A model generated the notes under the pieces. That model did not search any database, was not told the origin of the DNA, and was given only the letters and a program-made list of their open reading frames with translations. From contig JAQFVV010006221.1 of NCBI GenBank assembly GCA_028023455.1, positions 393,001 to 457,000 on the forward strand: DNA of 64,000 nt, given 5' to 3'. The translations under genes and the position numbers were made by a program. Shown piece by piece: positions 12,791 to 23,748 of the stretch (positions are counted from its first letter, which is position 1; the number at the start of each line of letters is the position of its first letter). The DNA comes from Epiperipatus broadwayi (Eukaryota > Onychophora > Udeonychophora > Euonychophora > Peripatidae).

Positions 12791-13209
12791 TTTCCCATCT
12801 ATATCAGCTTCCGAGTAAGACGCATATAGAATAGAATAATTGAGAGAGAAGATAGTACTATCCGATTAATTATACGTTAGTCAAAAACGACACTTCCGGG
12901 TATCCGTTTTCTATATTATAATGTATATATATTATAATAAACACAATAATAAATCTCATCCATCAATGCGAACTTAAAATAAATATATTTTTAATTATTT
13001 GAATAATTTCTAATTTATCCTTTATCGTCAAAAGCAATTTGATTTAAATTTCGCAAAATAACTTTTTGTTAATTTTGGTGGTGATGCGGGACCCCTTTAA
13101 TTGCGGGGCCCGATTGGGCCCAATCACTCCAATCGCCTTAAATCCGGCCCTGCTTCCCGGCCGATGCTTTGAAACATAAAAAAAAAAAAAAAGATGCTAC
13201 TATTTTAAA

Positions 13210-13975
13210 GTGTAAATGCATTTATATTCTTTTATAGTAATTTTCTGCATAAATAAATTATTCAGAATAGCTAATCCATGTTTTATGCAAAAGTTCAATA
13301 ATAGCACATAGATTAAATTTCAAAGCAATACTATTACTTCCAATAAATTATGAGCCATAGTTTATTATTGCTACTAACATCTTCATTACTGTTGCTAAAG
13401 CTTTTTTTTTTAGTTTTCTGGATTTAATATTTGAGTGTAAGACACTCGTAAATTAGTATAGATACCATTTTACAAAGCAATAATAGAGAATGCAAGTCAG
13501 ACCTCACGATGAATCCAATTTCATGCAGTTTTCTATCCTTCAAAGATGTACTTTTTTAAAAAAAAAAAAAAAAACTACTGGAAGGAGAACTTTGCTAAAG
13601 AATCATGTGTGCCCCTCTCAAAAAGATGTCCTCTAATTAATTTTCATATTTCAATTTTATATAAATTAGCAATAATAGCATATATATATATACACCCATT
13701 CTGACTTTCCAAATTTTTCTACATCTAAGATTTGTATAGTTAAAAGTCGTTAAACGCCTAATGTTTGAAAAATAAAAAAAATTTAAAAATGGACTTTATG
13801 ACAGATTTTTTCTATACTGTTTTCATATATTTATGATTACTTTAGTCTGACTTGAAGCTTATACTTCTATAAGAGCAGCTATATGAATCTTAAATTCTGA
13901 TAGCTTTTAGTACTGTCCTATATTTAGGTTTTGAACAGTATACATTAACTAAGCAATGTTTTATATTCTATATAC
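13210..13975. other. AT-rich stretch with no recognisable gene
   Basis: Only homopolymer tracts (for example poly-A near 13558) and an AT dinucleotide run are visible. Confidence 0.4.
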
Positions 13976-15979
13976 TGAAACAGATAGGCTGTTCCTCATA
14001 TAGATATTCAAAAGACACCCCCCCCCCATTTAAAAACGTCTAGCGCGATTCAGTCTAAATGGGAACGCAATAAAGCTGTGATTTGTTTTAAAAAATCATA
14101 TTTTTAATTTTGTGATTGATGGATTTAAATAAAATGTTAAGTTATCTTATTTTTTTTTATCTGTCTCAATAAAAAAAGAAAAGAAATTAATTATCCAATC
14201 ATTAAAAAGAAAAAAGGAAAAGATACTTGAGTTAAACTGAGGCAATATTCAAATCAGGCACGTCGTCGGAAGAAAAGAACTTTTTTTTTCTCTCTCTCGT
14301 CTTACACAGAGAAGCAGAACATATTAAATTTTTTTTAAAAAAAAAAGTGTATTACTTAATTCTTTTGATACATTAAAATAAAGCTTTAACAAAACGTGAA
14401 AATGGAAAAAGAAAGCTTTACTAGAGGAATTATAATAACAATGGGGTAATTTAGCGGCTTCACTCTCTCCACGCTATGCCATGACTTTCCATAGATGAAA
14501 TAACCTGCCTTCTTTAGAGTAAACTAGACTGCAAAACTGGAAGGTAATTATGTTATAGGAATGTTTAGACATTTTTACCATAAATTATAAATTGACATCA
14601 TGAAATATCTACATAAAAATTATTTTTATAAAATATTAAAACATATTTATCATATGTTATGAAGTGAATTTATGAAACGATTGCATACGTTTTGTTTAAT
14701 AAAATATTAACACATCTTTATCATACGTTATAAAATGAAGTTATGAAATAATTACCTAGAATTTGTTTTATAAAATATTAAAACATCTTTATCATATGTT
14801 ATAAAGTGAAGTTATGAAATAATTACGTAGAATTTATTTTGTAAAATATTAGAACATGTTTATCATACGTTATAAAATGAAATTATGAAATGGTTATATG
14901 CAAATTTATTTATAAAAATATTTGAATGTATTTACTATATGGATTAGAAATGCTCCACAAGCCAAACAGAGTTTATGTGTATAAATATACTCTTAAATTT
15001 GACTAAATTATAAATGCTGCAATTACTAAATGATAAATGCTCCACAAGCCAAACAGAGTTTATGTGTATGAATATACTTTTATATTTGACTGAATTATAA
15101 ATGCTTCGGTTACCAAATGATAAATGCTCCACAAATCAAGAATTGCTAAGTTTAAATGTTTACCAATCAATAATGATTCATAAAATAATGAAATGCTGTA
15201 TAAACCATAAATGCTTGACTGTTTCCAAGCTTCTTCTCATAAATGAATTCAAAATGAACTATTGTTAAATTAGAATGTTTCCAAGCTTCTTCTCATAAAT
15301 GAATTCAAAATGAACTATTGTTGAATTAGAATATTTCCAGGCTTCTTCTCATAAATGAATTCAAAATGAACTATTGTTGAATTAGAATATTTCCAAGCTT
15401 CTTCTCATAAAGGAATTCAAAATTGAACTATTGTTGAATTAGACTGTTTCCAAACGTCTTCTCATAAATGAACTTGTAAATGAACTATTGATAAAAAAAA
15501 GAACTGCTTCTAACTCTTTCATAAGTAAAAATGAAGATGAGTTATCATGTGAATAGAAATGAACTTTGTTAGAAATTGCAAATTAATTGTTATTTAATAA
15601 ATTTTTTTTTGTTACTAAAAATTAAATTGGTTATCCAGTTGTCCAATTATGTTTTGTTTTATTGCATCACTCATCAGTTATAGCACTTGTTCATGAGAAT
15701 CTCATGCCTTCTGAGCTACGTCTGGCATAACTAGATCTAGGCAAGTCAGGTTGTAGTGAGACGGAACTCTAATGGCGCTCTTTGGGAAACCAAACATAGA
15801 AATATTTAGATGTTTCCAGTCTCTATCGTACTACATCCTCTGATGAGCAGGAAATATTGTTGTAGGAGGCATTAACATCTGCATTAGGAATGTCAATTGA
15901 TAGCTCCTTCCTACAACATGCTCATCAGAAAATTGTTACAGCTGACATAATAAAACGGTTGTACGCGGGTCCGGTTACA
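13976..15979 (+). repeat. 5' LTR of LTR-A
   Basis: 2004 bp, TG...CA. It contains three kinds of tandem array. A unit of about 72 bp, based on ATAAAATATTAAAACAT, spans about 14626-14920. A unit of about 90 bp starting AAATGCTCCACAAGCC spans about 14949-15130. A unit of about 56 bp with CTTCTTCTCATAAATGAATT spans about 15219-15475. Near the end, TGATGAGCAGG...TTGTTGTAGGAG (15841-15869) can pair with CTCCTTCCTACAACATGCTCATCAG (15905-15929, split here only by description), giving a hairpin. Confidence 0.9.
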
Positions 15980-16134
15980 TTTGGCACCCTACTGTGAGGC
16001 CTTATCTGGCTAGCATACTCATAGGCCGGTTACATTTCGCACCCTACTGTGAGGCCTTATCTGGCTAGCATACTCATAGGCCGGTTAATTTGCCACCCTA
16101 CTGTGAGTTCCGATCTAGCTAGCCTACTCATAGG
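15971..16134 (+). repeat. Triplicated LTR-end / primer-binding segment
   Basis: Three tandem units of 55, 55 and 54 bp (15971-16025, 16026-16080, 16081-16134). Each begins with the LTR terminus CCGGTTA and continues through the presumed primer-binding site (TTGGCACC, TTCGCACC and TTGCCACC in units 1 to 3, each followed by CTACTGTGAG) to CTCATAGG. Units 1 and 2 differ at very few positions; unit 3 is more diverged. Only unit 1 keeps the TGG expected opposite a tRNA CCA end. Confidence 0.85.
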
Positions 16135-16343
16135 CATAAGCAGATCACGATTCTGTGATATGAACAGTGCATATGATGTAGTGATGTAATTTGTTCAGGA
16201 AGGTTAAAAAAAATAAAAGTTTAAAAGAAAAACAAAACAAAAATGAATGGCATAAAGAATGAAACAGGCATTTCAAAGAAGATGGAGTAGGGTCATGGTG
16301 TGGATGGAGAGAGAAGCTTACTGATTTAGAAAACAAAGGAAAA

Positions 16344-17096
16344 ATGGTAAACATGGAGGCTCAGAAAACAGAAAAGATAGCTATGATAGCTCAGATAATA
16401 GAAATTATAAAAGCAGACCAAAAGAAAAGAGATAAGCAAAGAGAAGAAGATATCGAACGAATAGAAAAAGAAGACAAACAAAGAGAAGAAGATATCAAAC
16501 AAAGAGAAGAATATAACCAAAAATGGGATAAACAAAGAGAAGAAGATATCAAACAAAGAGAAGAATATAACCAAAAATGGGATAAACAAAGAGAAGAAGA
16601 TATCAAACAAAGAGAAGAATATAACAAGCAAGCAATAGAAGCAAACCAAAGAATAGAAAAACGAATTAAAGAAGCAGTGGAAAAACAGAATGAAAAGTTC
16701 AACCAGTTAATGAAAAAAATAACTCAGTCTAAAAAATTGGATGAGGAAGAGACTTTGAAATTTCCAACCAAAGACATTTTAAAGGAATCACAAATTGAAT
16801 ACCCTATTACTGATGAAGCAAGATTTGAGATTGTTAAAAAGGAAGAAATTGAAATTACGAATGGTGATCTTGAAATTGTTGGTCTACCTTCAGAAAAAAG
16901 TCTGATTGTGGAATATGCCTTTAAAATTGAAAAGAAAGAAGTATATACAGAAGCTGAAAATGAAATAGTATCGAACACAGCAAAAGAGTTTCAAACGGAT
17001 GAAAATGAATCTAATAAAGCAAAATTAAAATCTTCTAATCTTCAAGAAGATGAAAAACATGAAAATGAACATAATCAAAACTTAATTCTCATATAA
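16344..17096 (+). CDS. LTR-A ORF: highly charged coiled-coil protein, probably gag-like
   Basis: A 250-codon frame starting MVNMEAQKTEK, the only substantial product of LTR-A. Residues about 30-100 are an E/K/R/Q-rich heptad region with near-identical tandem copies of an 18-residue repeat (core KQREEDIKQREEYNQ), expected to form a long coiled coil. The rest is acidic with no recognised domain. I do not see a Gag capsid fold, zinc knuckle, protease or RT. After the TAA at 17094 the same acidic style continues in a second frame to about 17227 and then in a third, so this stop is a frameshift and the ancestral protein was longer. Its position just 3' of the primer-binding region fits gag. Confidence 0.6.
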   Translation: MVNMEAQKTEKIAMIAQIIEIIKADQKKRDKQREEDIERIEKEDKQREEDIKQREEYNQKWDKQREEDIKQREEYNQKWDKQREEDIKQREEYNKQAIEANQRIEKRIKEAVEKQNEKFNQLMKKITQSKKLDEEETLKFPTKDILKESQIEYPITDEARFEIVKKEEIEITNGDLEIVGLPSEKSLIVEYAFKIEKKEVYTEAENEIVSNTAKEFQTDENESNKAKLKSSNLQEDEKHENEHNQNLILI

Positions 17097-17157
17097 CTAA
17101 GGAACTGTCCAATATAGAAGAAAATGTTTCAGAAAAATTGTCTGATATATGCTATGA

Positions 17158-17727
17158 AATAGTAACAGAGATAGAGAAAGAAACCATAAATGGAAAGAAA
17201 AGTGTGTTAGTCCTCAGCCATATATAAAAATTATAAACAAAAGCTTAATATACTCAAATCAAAAATTGAGTACAGAAAGAAAATATATAAAGACAGTTAT
17301 TAAAAATATAGTTGCTTACGCAGGAAAAGACACCAAAAAGGAATCTGAAAACTCGGGATCTATCAGTGTGAAAAGAATTAAGCAACAAGAAACCTTTACA
17401 AATACCAAAAAAATAATTACTATGGCAGAAGAACCATTTAAAAAGAAACTTTTATGTAAAAATGAAGTACCACCATGGAAGAGGAACAGGAGAAAATCCA
17501 CAGATGGTGTTCATGGTCCATATCGGATGCGTATAATTAGAAGATCAAACAGTAACAAGGATCTCCAAAGAAAATACAGAAGTGAAGAAGCAAGACACCA
17601 CAGTAATAAATTTTCAACAAAAAGACAATCCAGAAGTATGTCACCTCATAATACAAAAGAGGACTATAGGAGAACTGATCATGATCCTCAGTCTCCCAAA
17701 CCAAGTTGCAGTTATGATTCAGAATAA
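17158..17727 (+). pseudogene. LTR-A ORF, frameshifted C-terminal part (basic, SR-rich)
   Basis: Open from about 17158 with no ATG near its start, so it is the displaced continuation of the preceding frame. The last 70 residues are rich in Arg, Ser and Lys (for example RRSNSNKDLQRKYRSEEARH), ending with a SPKPSCSYDSE tail. The Gag of the second LTR element in this window also ends with a basic SR/SP-rich tail in place of a zinc knuckle, which supports reading this as a Gag C-terminus that binds nucleic acid by charge. That role is inference. Confidence 0.5.
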
Positions 17728-18313
17728 AATAGAGATAGCTGATGGAAAAGGTTTGTGAGTGTGATGTAGTGATGCATGAACTTGTGTTTTTCATGTTGAG
17801 ATGGTGGATGATTGAGCGGAGCTGCTTGGATGCATTGTGTTATGATGCTCCGAAGTATATGCTCGGCACTATCCAGACCTGGATGTTGTGCTCCAAGAGT
17901 AGTCCAGCAGTGCGTATATATAGGTCTCATGGATAGGCCTTGGTCTCATGGATAGGCCAAATGATAGCCCCTAAGACTCACCGAAGCTGAGCAGGGTTGG
18001 CTGAATGCCAAATCGTTTTTTTTTCTCTGGCTCCTATTCTTGGTTGGATGATACTTCTAGGTACAAGAGAGGTAGTGCTTAAAAATGAGATATTTTCTCA
18101 TGACGTCATGAGGCGGTGTGTACTGGTAGTTTGTGTTTGGCCATCTATTTGTCTCGGCATTGGAGGCTATGGTTCATGTATTCACTTTTCCAGCTCATCT
18201 TGCCCATTCATCAGCATATCTAAAACTAGGCAGTACTGAGAAATAATGTGTATAGTAGATGGAATGAAATCGTACTTCCAGGCGATTTCATCCCAAAATT
18301 TGGTGAGGGGTAA

Positions 18314-20370
18314 TGAAACAGATAGGCTGTTCCTCATATAAATATTCAAAAGACACCCCCCCCCATTTAAAAACGTCTAGCGTGATTCAGTCTAATTGGG
18401 AACGCAATAAAGCTGTGATTTGTTTAAAAAAATCATATTTTTAATTTTGTGATTGATGGATTTAAATAAAATGTTAAGTTATCTTATTTTTTTTTATCTG
18501 TCTCAATAAAAAAAGAAAAGAAATTAATTATCCAATCATTAAAAAGAAAAAAAGAAAAGATACTTGAGTTAAACTGAGGCAATATTCAAATCAGGCACGT
18601 CGTCGGAAGAAAAGAACTTTTTTTTTCTCTCTCTCGTCTTACACAGAGAAGCAGAACATATTAAATTTTTTTTAAAAAAAAAAGTGTATTACTTAATTCT
18701 TTTGATACATTAAAATAAAGCTTTAACAGAACGTGAAAATGGAAAAAGAAAGCTTTACTAGAGGAATTATAATAACAATGGGGTAATTTAGCGGCTTCAC
18801 TCTCTCCACGCTGTGCCATGACTTTCCATAGATGAAATAACCTGCCTTCTTTAGAGTAAACTAGACTGCAAAACTGGAAGGTAATTATGTTATAGGAATG
18901 TTTAGACATCTTTACCATAAATTATAAATTGACATCATGAAATATCTACATAAAAATTATTTTTATAAAATATTAAAACATATTTATCATATGTTATGAA
19001 GTGAATTTATGAAAATATTAACACATTTATTTAATAAAATATTAAGACATCTTTATCATACGTTATAAAATGAAGTTATGAAATAATTACCTAGAATTTG
19101 TTTTATAAAATATTAAAACATCTTTATCATATGTTATAAAGTGAAGTTATGAAATAATTACGTAGAATTTATTTTGTAAAATATTAGAACATGTTTATCA
19201 TACGTTATAAAATGAAATTATGAAATAGTTATACGCAAATTTATTTATAAAAATATTTGAATGTATTTACTATATGGATTAGAAATGCTCCACAAGCCAA
19301 ACAGAGTTTATGTGTATAAATATACTCTTATATTTGACTAAATTATAAATGCTGCAATTACTAAATGATAAATGCTCCACAAGCCAAACAGAGTTTATGT
19401 GTATGAATATACTTTTATATTTGACTGAATTATAAATGCTTCAGTTACCAAATGATAAATGCTCCACAAATCAAGAATTGCTAAGTTTAAATGTTTACCA
19501 ATCAATAATGATTCATAAAATAATGAAATGCTGTATAAACCATAAATGCTTGACTGTTTCCAAGCTTCTTCTCATAAATGAATTCAAAATGAACTATTGT
19601 TAAATTAGAATGTTTCCAAGCTTCTTCTCATAAATGAATTCAAAATGAACTATTGTTGAATTAGAATATTTCCAGGCTTCTTCTCATAAATGAATTCAAA
19701 ATGAACTATTGTTGAATTAGAATATTTCCAGGCTTCTTCTCATAAATGAATTCAAAATGAACTATTGTTGAATTAGAATATTTCCAAGCTTCTTCTCATA
19801 AAGGAATTCAAAATTGAACTATTGTTGAATTAGACTGTTTCCAAACGTCTTCTCATAAATGAACTTGTAAATGAACTATTGATAAAAAAAAGAACTGCTT
19901 CTAACTCTTTCATAAGTAAAAATGAAGATGAGTTATCATGTGAATAGAAATGAACTTTGTTAGAAATTGCAAATTAATTGTTATTTAATAAATTTTTTTT
20001 TGTTACTAAAAATTAAATTGGTTATCCAGTTGTCCAATTATGTTTTGTTTTATTGCATCACTCATCAGTTATAGCACTTGTTCATGAGAATCTCATGCCT
20101 TCTGAGCTACGTCTGGCATAACTAGATCTAGGCAAGTCAGGTTGTAGTGAGACGGAACTCTAATGGCGCTCTTTGGGAAACCAAACATAGAAATATTTAG
20201 ATGTTTCCAGTCTCTATCGTACTACATCATCTGATGAGCAGGAAATATTGTTGTAGGAGGCATTAACATCTGCATTAGGAATGTCAATTGATAGCTCCTT
20301 CCTACAACATGCTCATCAGAAAATTGTTACAGCTGACGTAATAAAACGGTTGTATGCGGGTCCGGTTACA
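18314..20370 (+). repeat. 3' LTR of LTR-A
   Basis: 2057 bp and highly similar to the 5' LTR. It has one additional 56-bp CTTCTTCTCATAAATG unit and a rearranged 72-bp array near 19010-19050, which together explain the length difference. Base substitutions are scattered (for example CATCCTCTGATGAG versus CATCATCTGATGAG), so the insertion is not brand new. Confidence 0.9.
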
Positions 20371-21249
20371 ATACATATATTAGGAAAAAAATTATCTTTA
20401 TTACTACCACCATCTCCTACTTTCCCACCATTATCATTACAAATATTCTAGTGTCTGAACCTACCCTAGCACCTCTTTGAGGAGTATCAAAGCATGAAAC
20501 TATGGTCAGAGGTTTGGGGAGGGGGTCCTGACAGAGATATTTTAAGGGTCCTGACAGAGATATTTTAAATGCTTTTTCTAGCTAAGTATTTATCACAAAG
20601 CTTGTTGAGGAATTGGCACTCCTCGTTGTTTATAACTTACAAGCTTAAGAGAATAGGGTCATGTGATATATGACTCTTATTTTGACTATTCTATTTCTAT
20701 TGTTTTAAAAAGCAATCCACCTGGTCATTTTTCGTGATAATTTATTTTTAGATCATATTTTCTGAATCCTTAGGATGGGCTAAATTTGCTGAGTAAAACT
20801 TACATCTACTTACAAAATGATTGAAATGCCTGTGCAAAATTATAATTAAAGATTCACAGTCTGTTTCACCCATTCTCGTCATTATTTTCAGAACTCCAGG
20901 TATTTTGTATAAAACATATTAGTAATACTTGCATGCAAAATGCAGTGTTTAAGGTCAAGCAAGGAATGTATATGTGTGTGTAACAATAAATGTATAATAA
21001 TTGTGTAGAATAAAAATAATAACTTTGTATAGTAATTGTGTGAAATAAGTATGTATATAATGATTATATAAATAACTATAACAATAAATGTGTAGCAATG
21101 TAACTATCAATGTGTAGCAATGTTGTTAGATCATAGGGTTGCATAGCTAACCTCATAAGATGAGAATTGTAAAAAATGTCATATATGGTAAGGTTACAAA
21201 AAAAAATCAAGTCAGATGTCACATGACCTAATTTAAACAAACTTGTATT

Positions 21250-21408
21250 ACAAATGTTATATAAAGAGCTCGCAAATAAGCTCTTAACAAGCTTTGCAGA
21301 ATATCCCTAACCCAGACCGGTTTCTGTTACTGGCTTCCTCAGTGAGGTGCTAGGAATATTCTGCTAAGCTTGTTAAGAGCTTATTTGCAAGCTCTTTATA
21401 TAACATTA
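21250..21408. repeat. Hairpin element family 4 with degenerate hammerhead-like core
   Basis: Arms 21250-21313 and 21344-21408 are reverse complements (ATGTTATATAAAGAGCT at the outside, GCAGAATAT inside). On the minus strand the loop reads CTGAGGA (21342-21336), then GAAAC (21324-21320), CG, GTC. A/U closure and a two-base-pair stem III are possible. The long arm pairing would serve as stem I. Stem II, however, is essentially unpaired (AGCCAGTAACA), so this copy is probably inactive. Confidence 0.6.
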
Positions 21409-21451
21409 ATATATGATAAGGTTTCATTCCACTTCTTATTTGCATTGCTTA

Positions 21452-21707
21452 ATTATATATACTATAACACACCATATACTCCTTAAATTACAGTCTACAA
21501 TGCAGTTTAACATATGATTCATTTTATTTCCTTCCTTACAGTTTCAACTGTCCAGCTACTACTCAGTACCCTACTGAGATAAAAGCTCTGATGATAATTG
21601 CTGGACAGTTGAAACTGTAAGGAAGAAAATAAAATAAATCATATGTTAAACTGCATTGTAGAGTGTAATTTAAGGAGTATATGGTTTATTATAGTATATA
21701 TGATAAT
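21452..21707. repeat. Hairpin element, family 2 (CTGATGATAATTGCTGG...GAAACTG)
   Basis: Arms about 21452-21572 and 21591-21707 are reverse complements with a short loop. The right arm (+) reads CTGATGA, then TAATTGCTGGACAGTT, then GAAACTG, the same layout as 7840-8104. The internal stem is AATTG/CAGTT here against GACTG/CAGTC there, so pairing is kept while sequence changed. I found no TSD. Confidence 0.65.
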
Positions 21708-22273
21708 AAGCTGTGTAAAAAATACCATGTGTATGTAAAAATGCCATATATGATAAGGTATGTAAAAAAGCTATATTTGGTAAAGTTTGTAAAGACTCCA
21801 GAAATCTTGAAGGGTATATAATTCCCCAGAACCTGTTCTTTATGTTCTGGTGTTAATGTAATCCAAAGAATCCTGTCTCTGTAAGTCTAAAAGCAGGACT
21901 AGGGTTTATTATGTACAAGTCAGCATGACCTTTTATTATTTTAATGCACCTTAAATAGGCTAGGTATATTTGTAAATATTCTCATACACTCGTTAAATTA
22001 AACTATTAGTTCACCATCTTAATTCTGCTTTTGTCAATTATTTACTTGCTACTAACAGGACGCAACACAAAAGAAATTGTTATGAAAGAATGAAAATGTA
22101 GTATAATCTCATTATTATTGGTTACTCTGGTTGGCACAGGGTGGCAATACTGTATGGAGAGTTTTGCTTTGTTTATAATCTCATTATCACAGTTAGTAAA
22201 AAAATAATTGATGGCATGAAAGACTCCTGATGATTGGGATTTTATATCATTCTAAAAAAAGGAAGACATTATT

Positions 22274-22909
22274 TGTTGTGTTTGGCTTGGCTTACAGGTT
22301 CAATTCCAAACCAACAGACAAATGATGACAAACTATTCAACAATTAATGTGTATAATTTATTAGTTACAATAATATACACACGTTAGTTAATAAAACAAA
22401 TAAATATGGTTTATAAAAGTTAATGCTAAGGTAGTCATACTGAGTAATGGAACTCACTTCCAGCTATATAAGTAGCCTGCCTTGTGAGCTCAAGACTCTT
22501 CTGGATAAACTAGACAGCTTGCCTCAAGTCGGCTCTAGTTCAGACTCTTCCTACTGCACTTAGACAGCTTGCCTTGGGTCAGTTAAAGATGTAGCAGTTC
22601 CCAGTTCCTATGTGGACTTGACTCACTGCATGGACATTACAATAATGACTCCAGAAATACCTTTGCTGATGGCAGAGGGTTTATTGGAGAGCACATTCAG
22701 TCATTCAGGTTGACAGAAGTAATTGCTCTCTGCCTTGCCTCCAAAAAGGCTGACTATTAATGGCAGATCCCCTACCTTACTGGAAACACTCAGATTATGT
22801 GTGTGAGCCCCAATGAAGGATTTATTCCCATTGGATAGTGGCCGGGTGCTAGCCAATCAGACAAGGAATCTGGAATAGTTTCCTTCTAAGGGCAAGGTCA
22901 GATGTGACA
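22274..22909 (-). mobile_element. Solo LTR (family LTR-C), minus orientation, TSD TTATT
   Basis: 636 bp. Read on the minus strand it starts TGTCACATCTGACC and ends GCCAAACACAACA. It is flanked by TTATT at 22269-22273 and 22910-22914. It shares start, end and several internal blocks (for example the GACAGCTTGCC/GGCAAGCTGTC element) with the solo LTR at 59373-60134. Solo LTRs arise by recombination between the two LTRs of a full element. No internal region remains. Confidence 0.82.
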
Positions 22910-23242
22910 TTATTAAAAGTAGAGAATTTTCTGCCTTGCTTCTATACTGATTTTTTTTCATTTTCTTTCCAGTTTTATTATGCTCATTCTCTTTTCTGTC
23001 AATTTAGCTTTTGATAAATCAACATTTTATTCTACCTTACAGCAGAGATATTCTTAGTCAGACACTACTTATTGGTAGTTTGGAATTAATTCTCAGATCT
23101 GAAGATCATTCCACTATTTGTCATCTTTGGATCCCATTGGTAGCTCGACTTAAAACATCTCAAAAGATTATAAACTTTTGCTATAATATGATGGCTATAA
23201 ATATTGTATTTAACATAGTTTAAAAAAGTTATAAACTTTAAT

Positions 23243-23748
23243 TGATACATTGTACAGGCTTACACCTGCATTTATATATTTAATATATCCGAGATTTGAA
23301 CTCAGACTTTCACACGACCTACAACTCAGTGCTATCTTATATTGCTGACCCACCTGATCACACACATGTTGAAAAGATAAATAATCACCAATATATGTAT
23401 TTCATCCCAAACCAGCACCCATCAGTTTGTCCAGATTACCATCTCCACACATATATACAATCAGTATTCAGCTTTATATTAAGAGAGCCAATCTTTATAC
23501 TTTAATGGACACGCTTCAAACTACACCAACCCACAACTCTTCAACCTTCCATTTCATTGAAAATATAAATCTGAAATACTGATTGTATATATGTGGAGAG
23601 ATCATAATCTAGACCAACTGATGAGTGCTGGTTTAGCACGAAATACATATATTAGTGATTATTTATCTTTTCAACATGTGTGCGATCAGGTGGGTCAGCA
23701 ATATAAGATGGCACTGAGAATTGTAGGTCGTCTGAAAGTCTGAGTTCA
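23243..23748. mobile_element. Fold-back element with hammerhead ribozyme, candidate 10-bp TSD
   Basis: Arms 23295-23473 and 23572-23751 are near reverse complements (outer TTTGAACTCAGACTTT, inner CAATCAGTATT). AAACTTTAAT occurs at 23233-23242 and 23749-23758 as a candidate TSD. Each arm carries a copy of the hammerhead core. The right-arm copy on the plus strand is complete; the left-arm copy on the minus strand has A9 changed to G and a decayed stem II. The short frame at 23296-23505 is just this repeat. Confidence 0.72.
23613..23656 (+). ncRNA. Type I hammerhead ribozyme (minimal stem III)
   Basis: Stem I 5' strand ACCAA (23613-23617); core CTGATGA (23618-23624); stem II GTGCT/AGCAC closing loop GGTTT (23625-23639); core GAA plus A15.1 (23640-23643); stem III AT-ACAT-AT of two pairs (23643-23650); H17 = A (23651); stem I 3' strand TTAGT (23652-23656). 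G10.1-C11.1 and A15.1-U16.1 pairs are both present. All invariant positions fit. The one flaw is an A/C mismatch in stem I; the opposite arm of the element (about 23380-23396) has G there, restoring UUGGU/ACCAA. Predicted self-cleavage falls between 23651 and 23652. Very short stem III is known for hammerheads of Penelope-like elements and retrozymes. Confidence 0.72.

Larger units (their letters stand above)
11466..13152 (-). mobile_element. hAT DNA transposon, internally deleted, with 8-bp TSD
   Basis: Ends CAGGGCCG (left) and CGGCCCTG (right) form the terminal inverted repeats typical of hAT elements. The 8-bp target duplication CTTCCCGG lies at 11458-11465 and 13153-13160. Subterminal GGGCCC blocks are present on both sides. 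Removing the RTE insert leaves only about 0.94 kb, so most of the transposase is missing. It sits inside the SINE and is therefore younger than it. Confidence 0.9.
11414..13190 (+). mobile_element. Short tRNA-like SINE (split by a hAT insertion), 15-bp TSD
   Basis: The two outer pieces, 11414-11465 and 13161-13190, join into an insert of about 80 bp ending in a poly-A tail. It is flanked by a perfect 15-bp direct repeat AAGATGCTACTATTT (11399-11413 and 13191-13205). The body contains CCTAGCACAGCAGTTG, close to a tRNA A box, and a GC-rich CCGGGG...TCCCGG stem placed where a T arm would be. Poly-A plus a 15-bp TSD indicate LINE-mediated retroposition. The tRNA origin is inference. Confidence 0.7.
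13976..20370 (+). mobile_element. LTR-A: non-autonomous LTR retrotransposon with 2-kb LTRs
   Basis: Two direct repeats of about 2 kb, each beginning TGAAACAGATAGG and ending CCGGTTACA, bracket a 2.3-kb internal region. ATAC is duplicated on both sides (13972-13975 and 20371-20374), giving a 4-bp TSD. A TGG-starting primer-binding candidate follows the 5' LTR, and a purine tract (TTTGGTGAGGGG, about 18299-18310) precedes the 3' LTR. The internal region encodes only a frameshifted charged protein; no protease, reverse transcriptase, RNase H or integrase motif is present. It must have been mobilised by a relative. Confidence 0.9.

Noticed and set aside
14626-15475. CRISPR-like repeat arrays
   Set aside because: Units are contiguous tandem repeats without unique spacers, inside a eukaryotic LTR.
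15841-15929. Hammerhead at CTGATGAGCAGGAAAT in LTR-A
   Set aside because: CTGATGA and GAAA are only four bases apart, leaving no stem II; the hairpin here is a plain inverted repeat.
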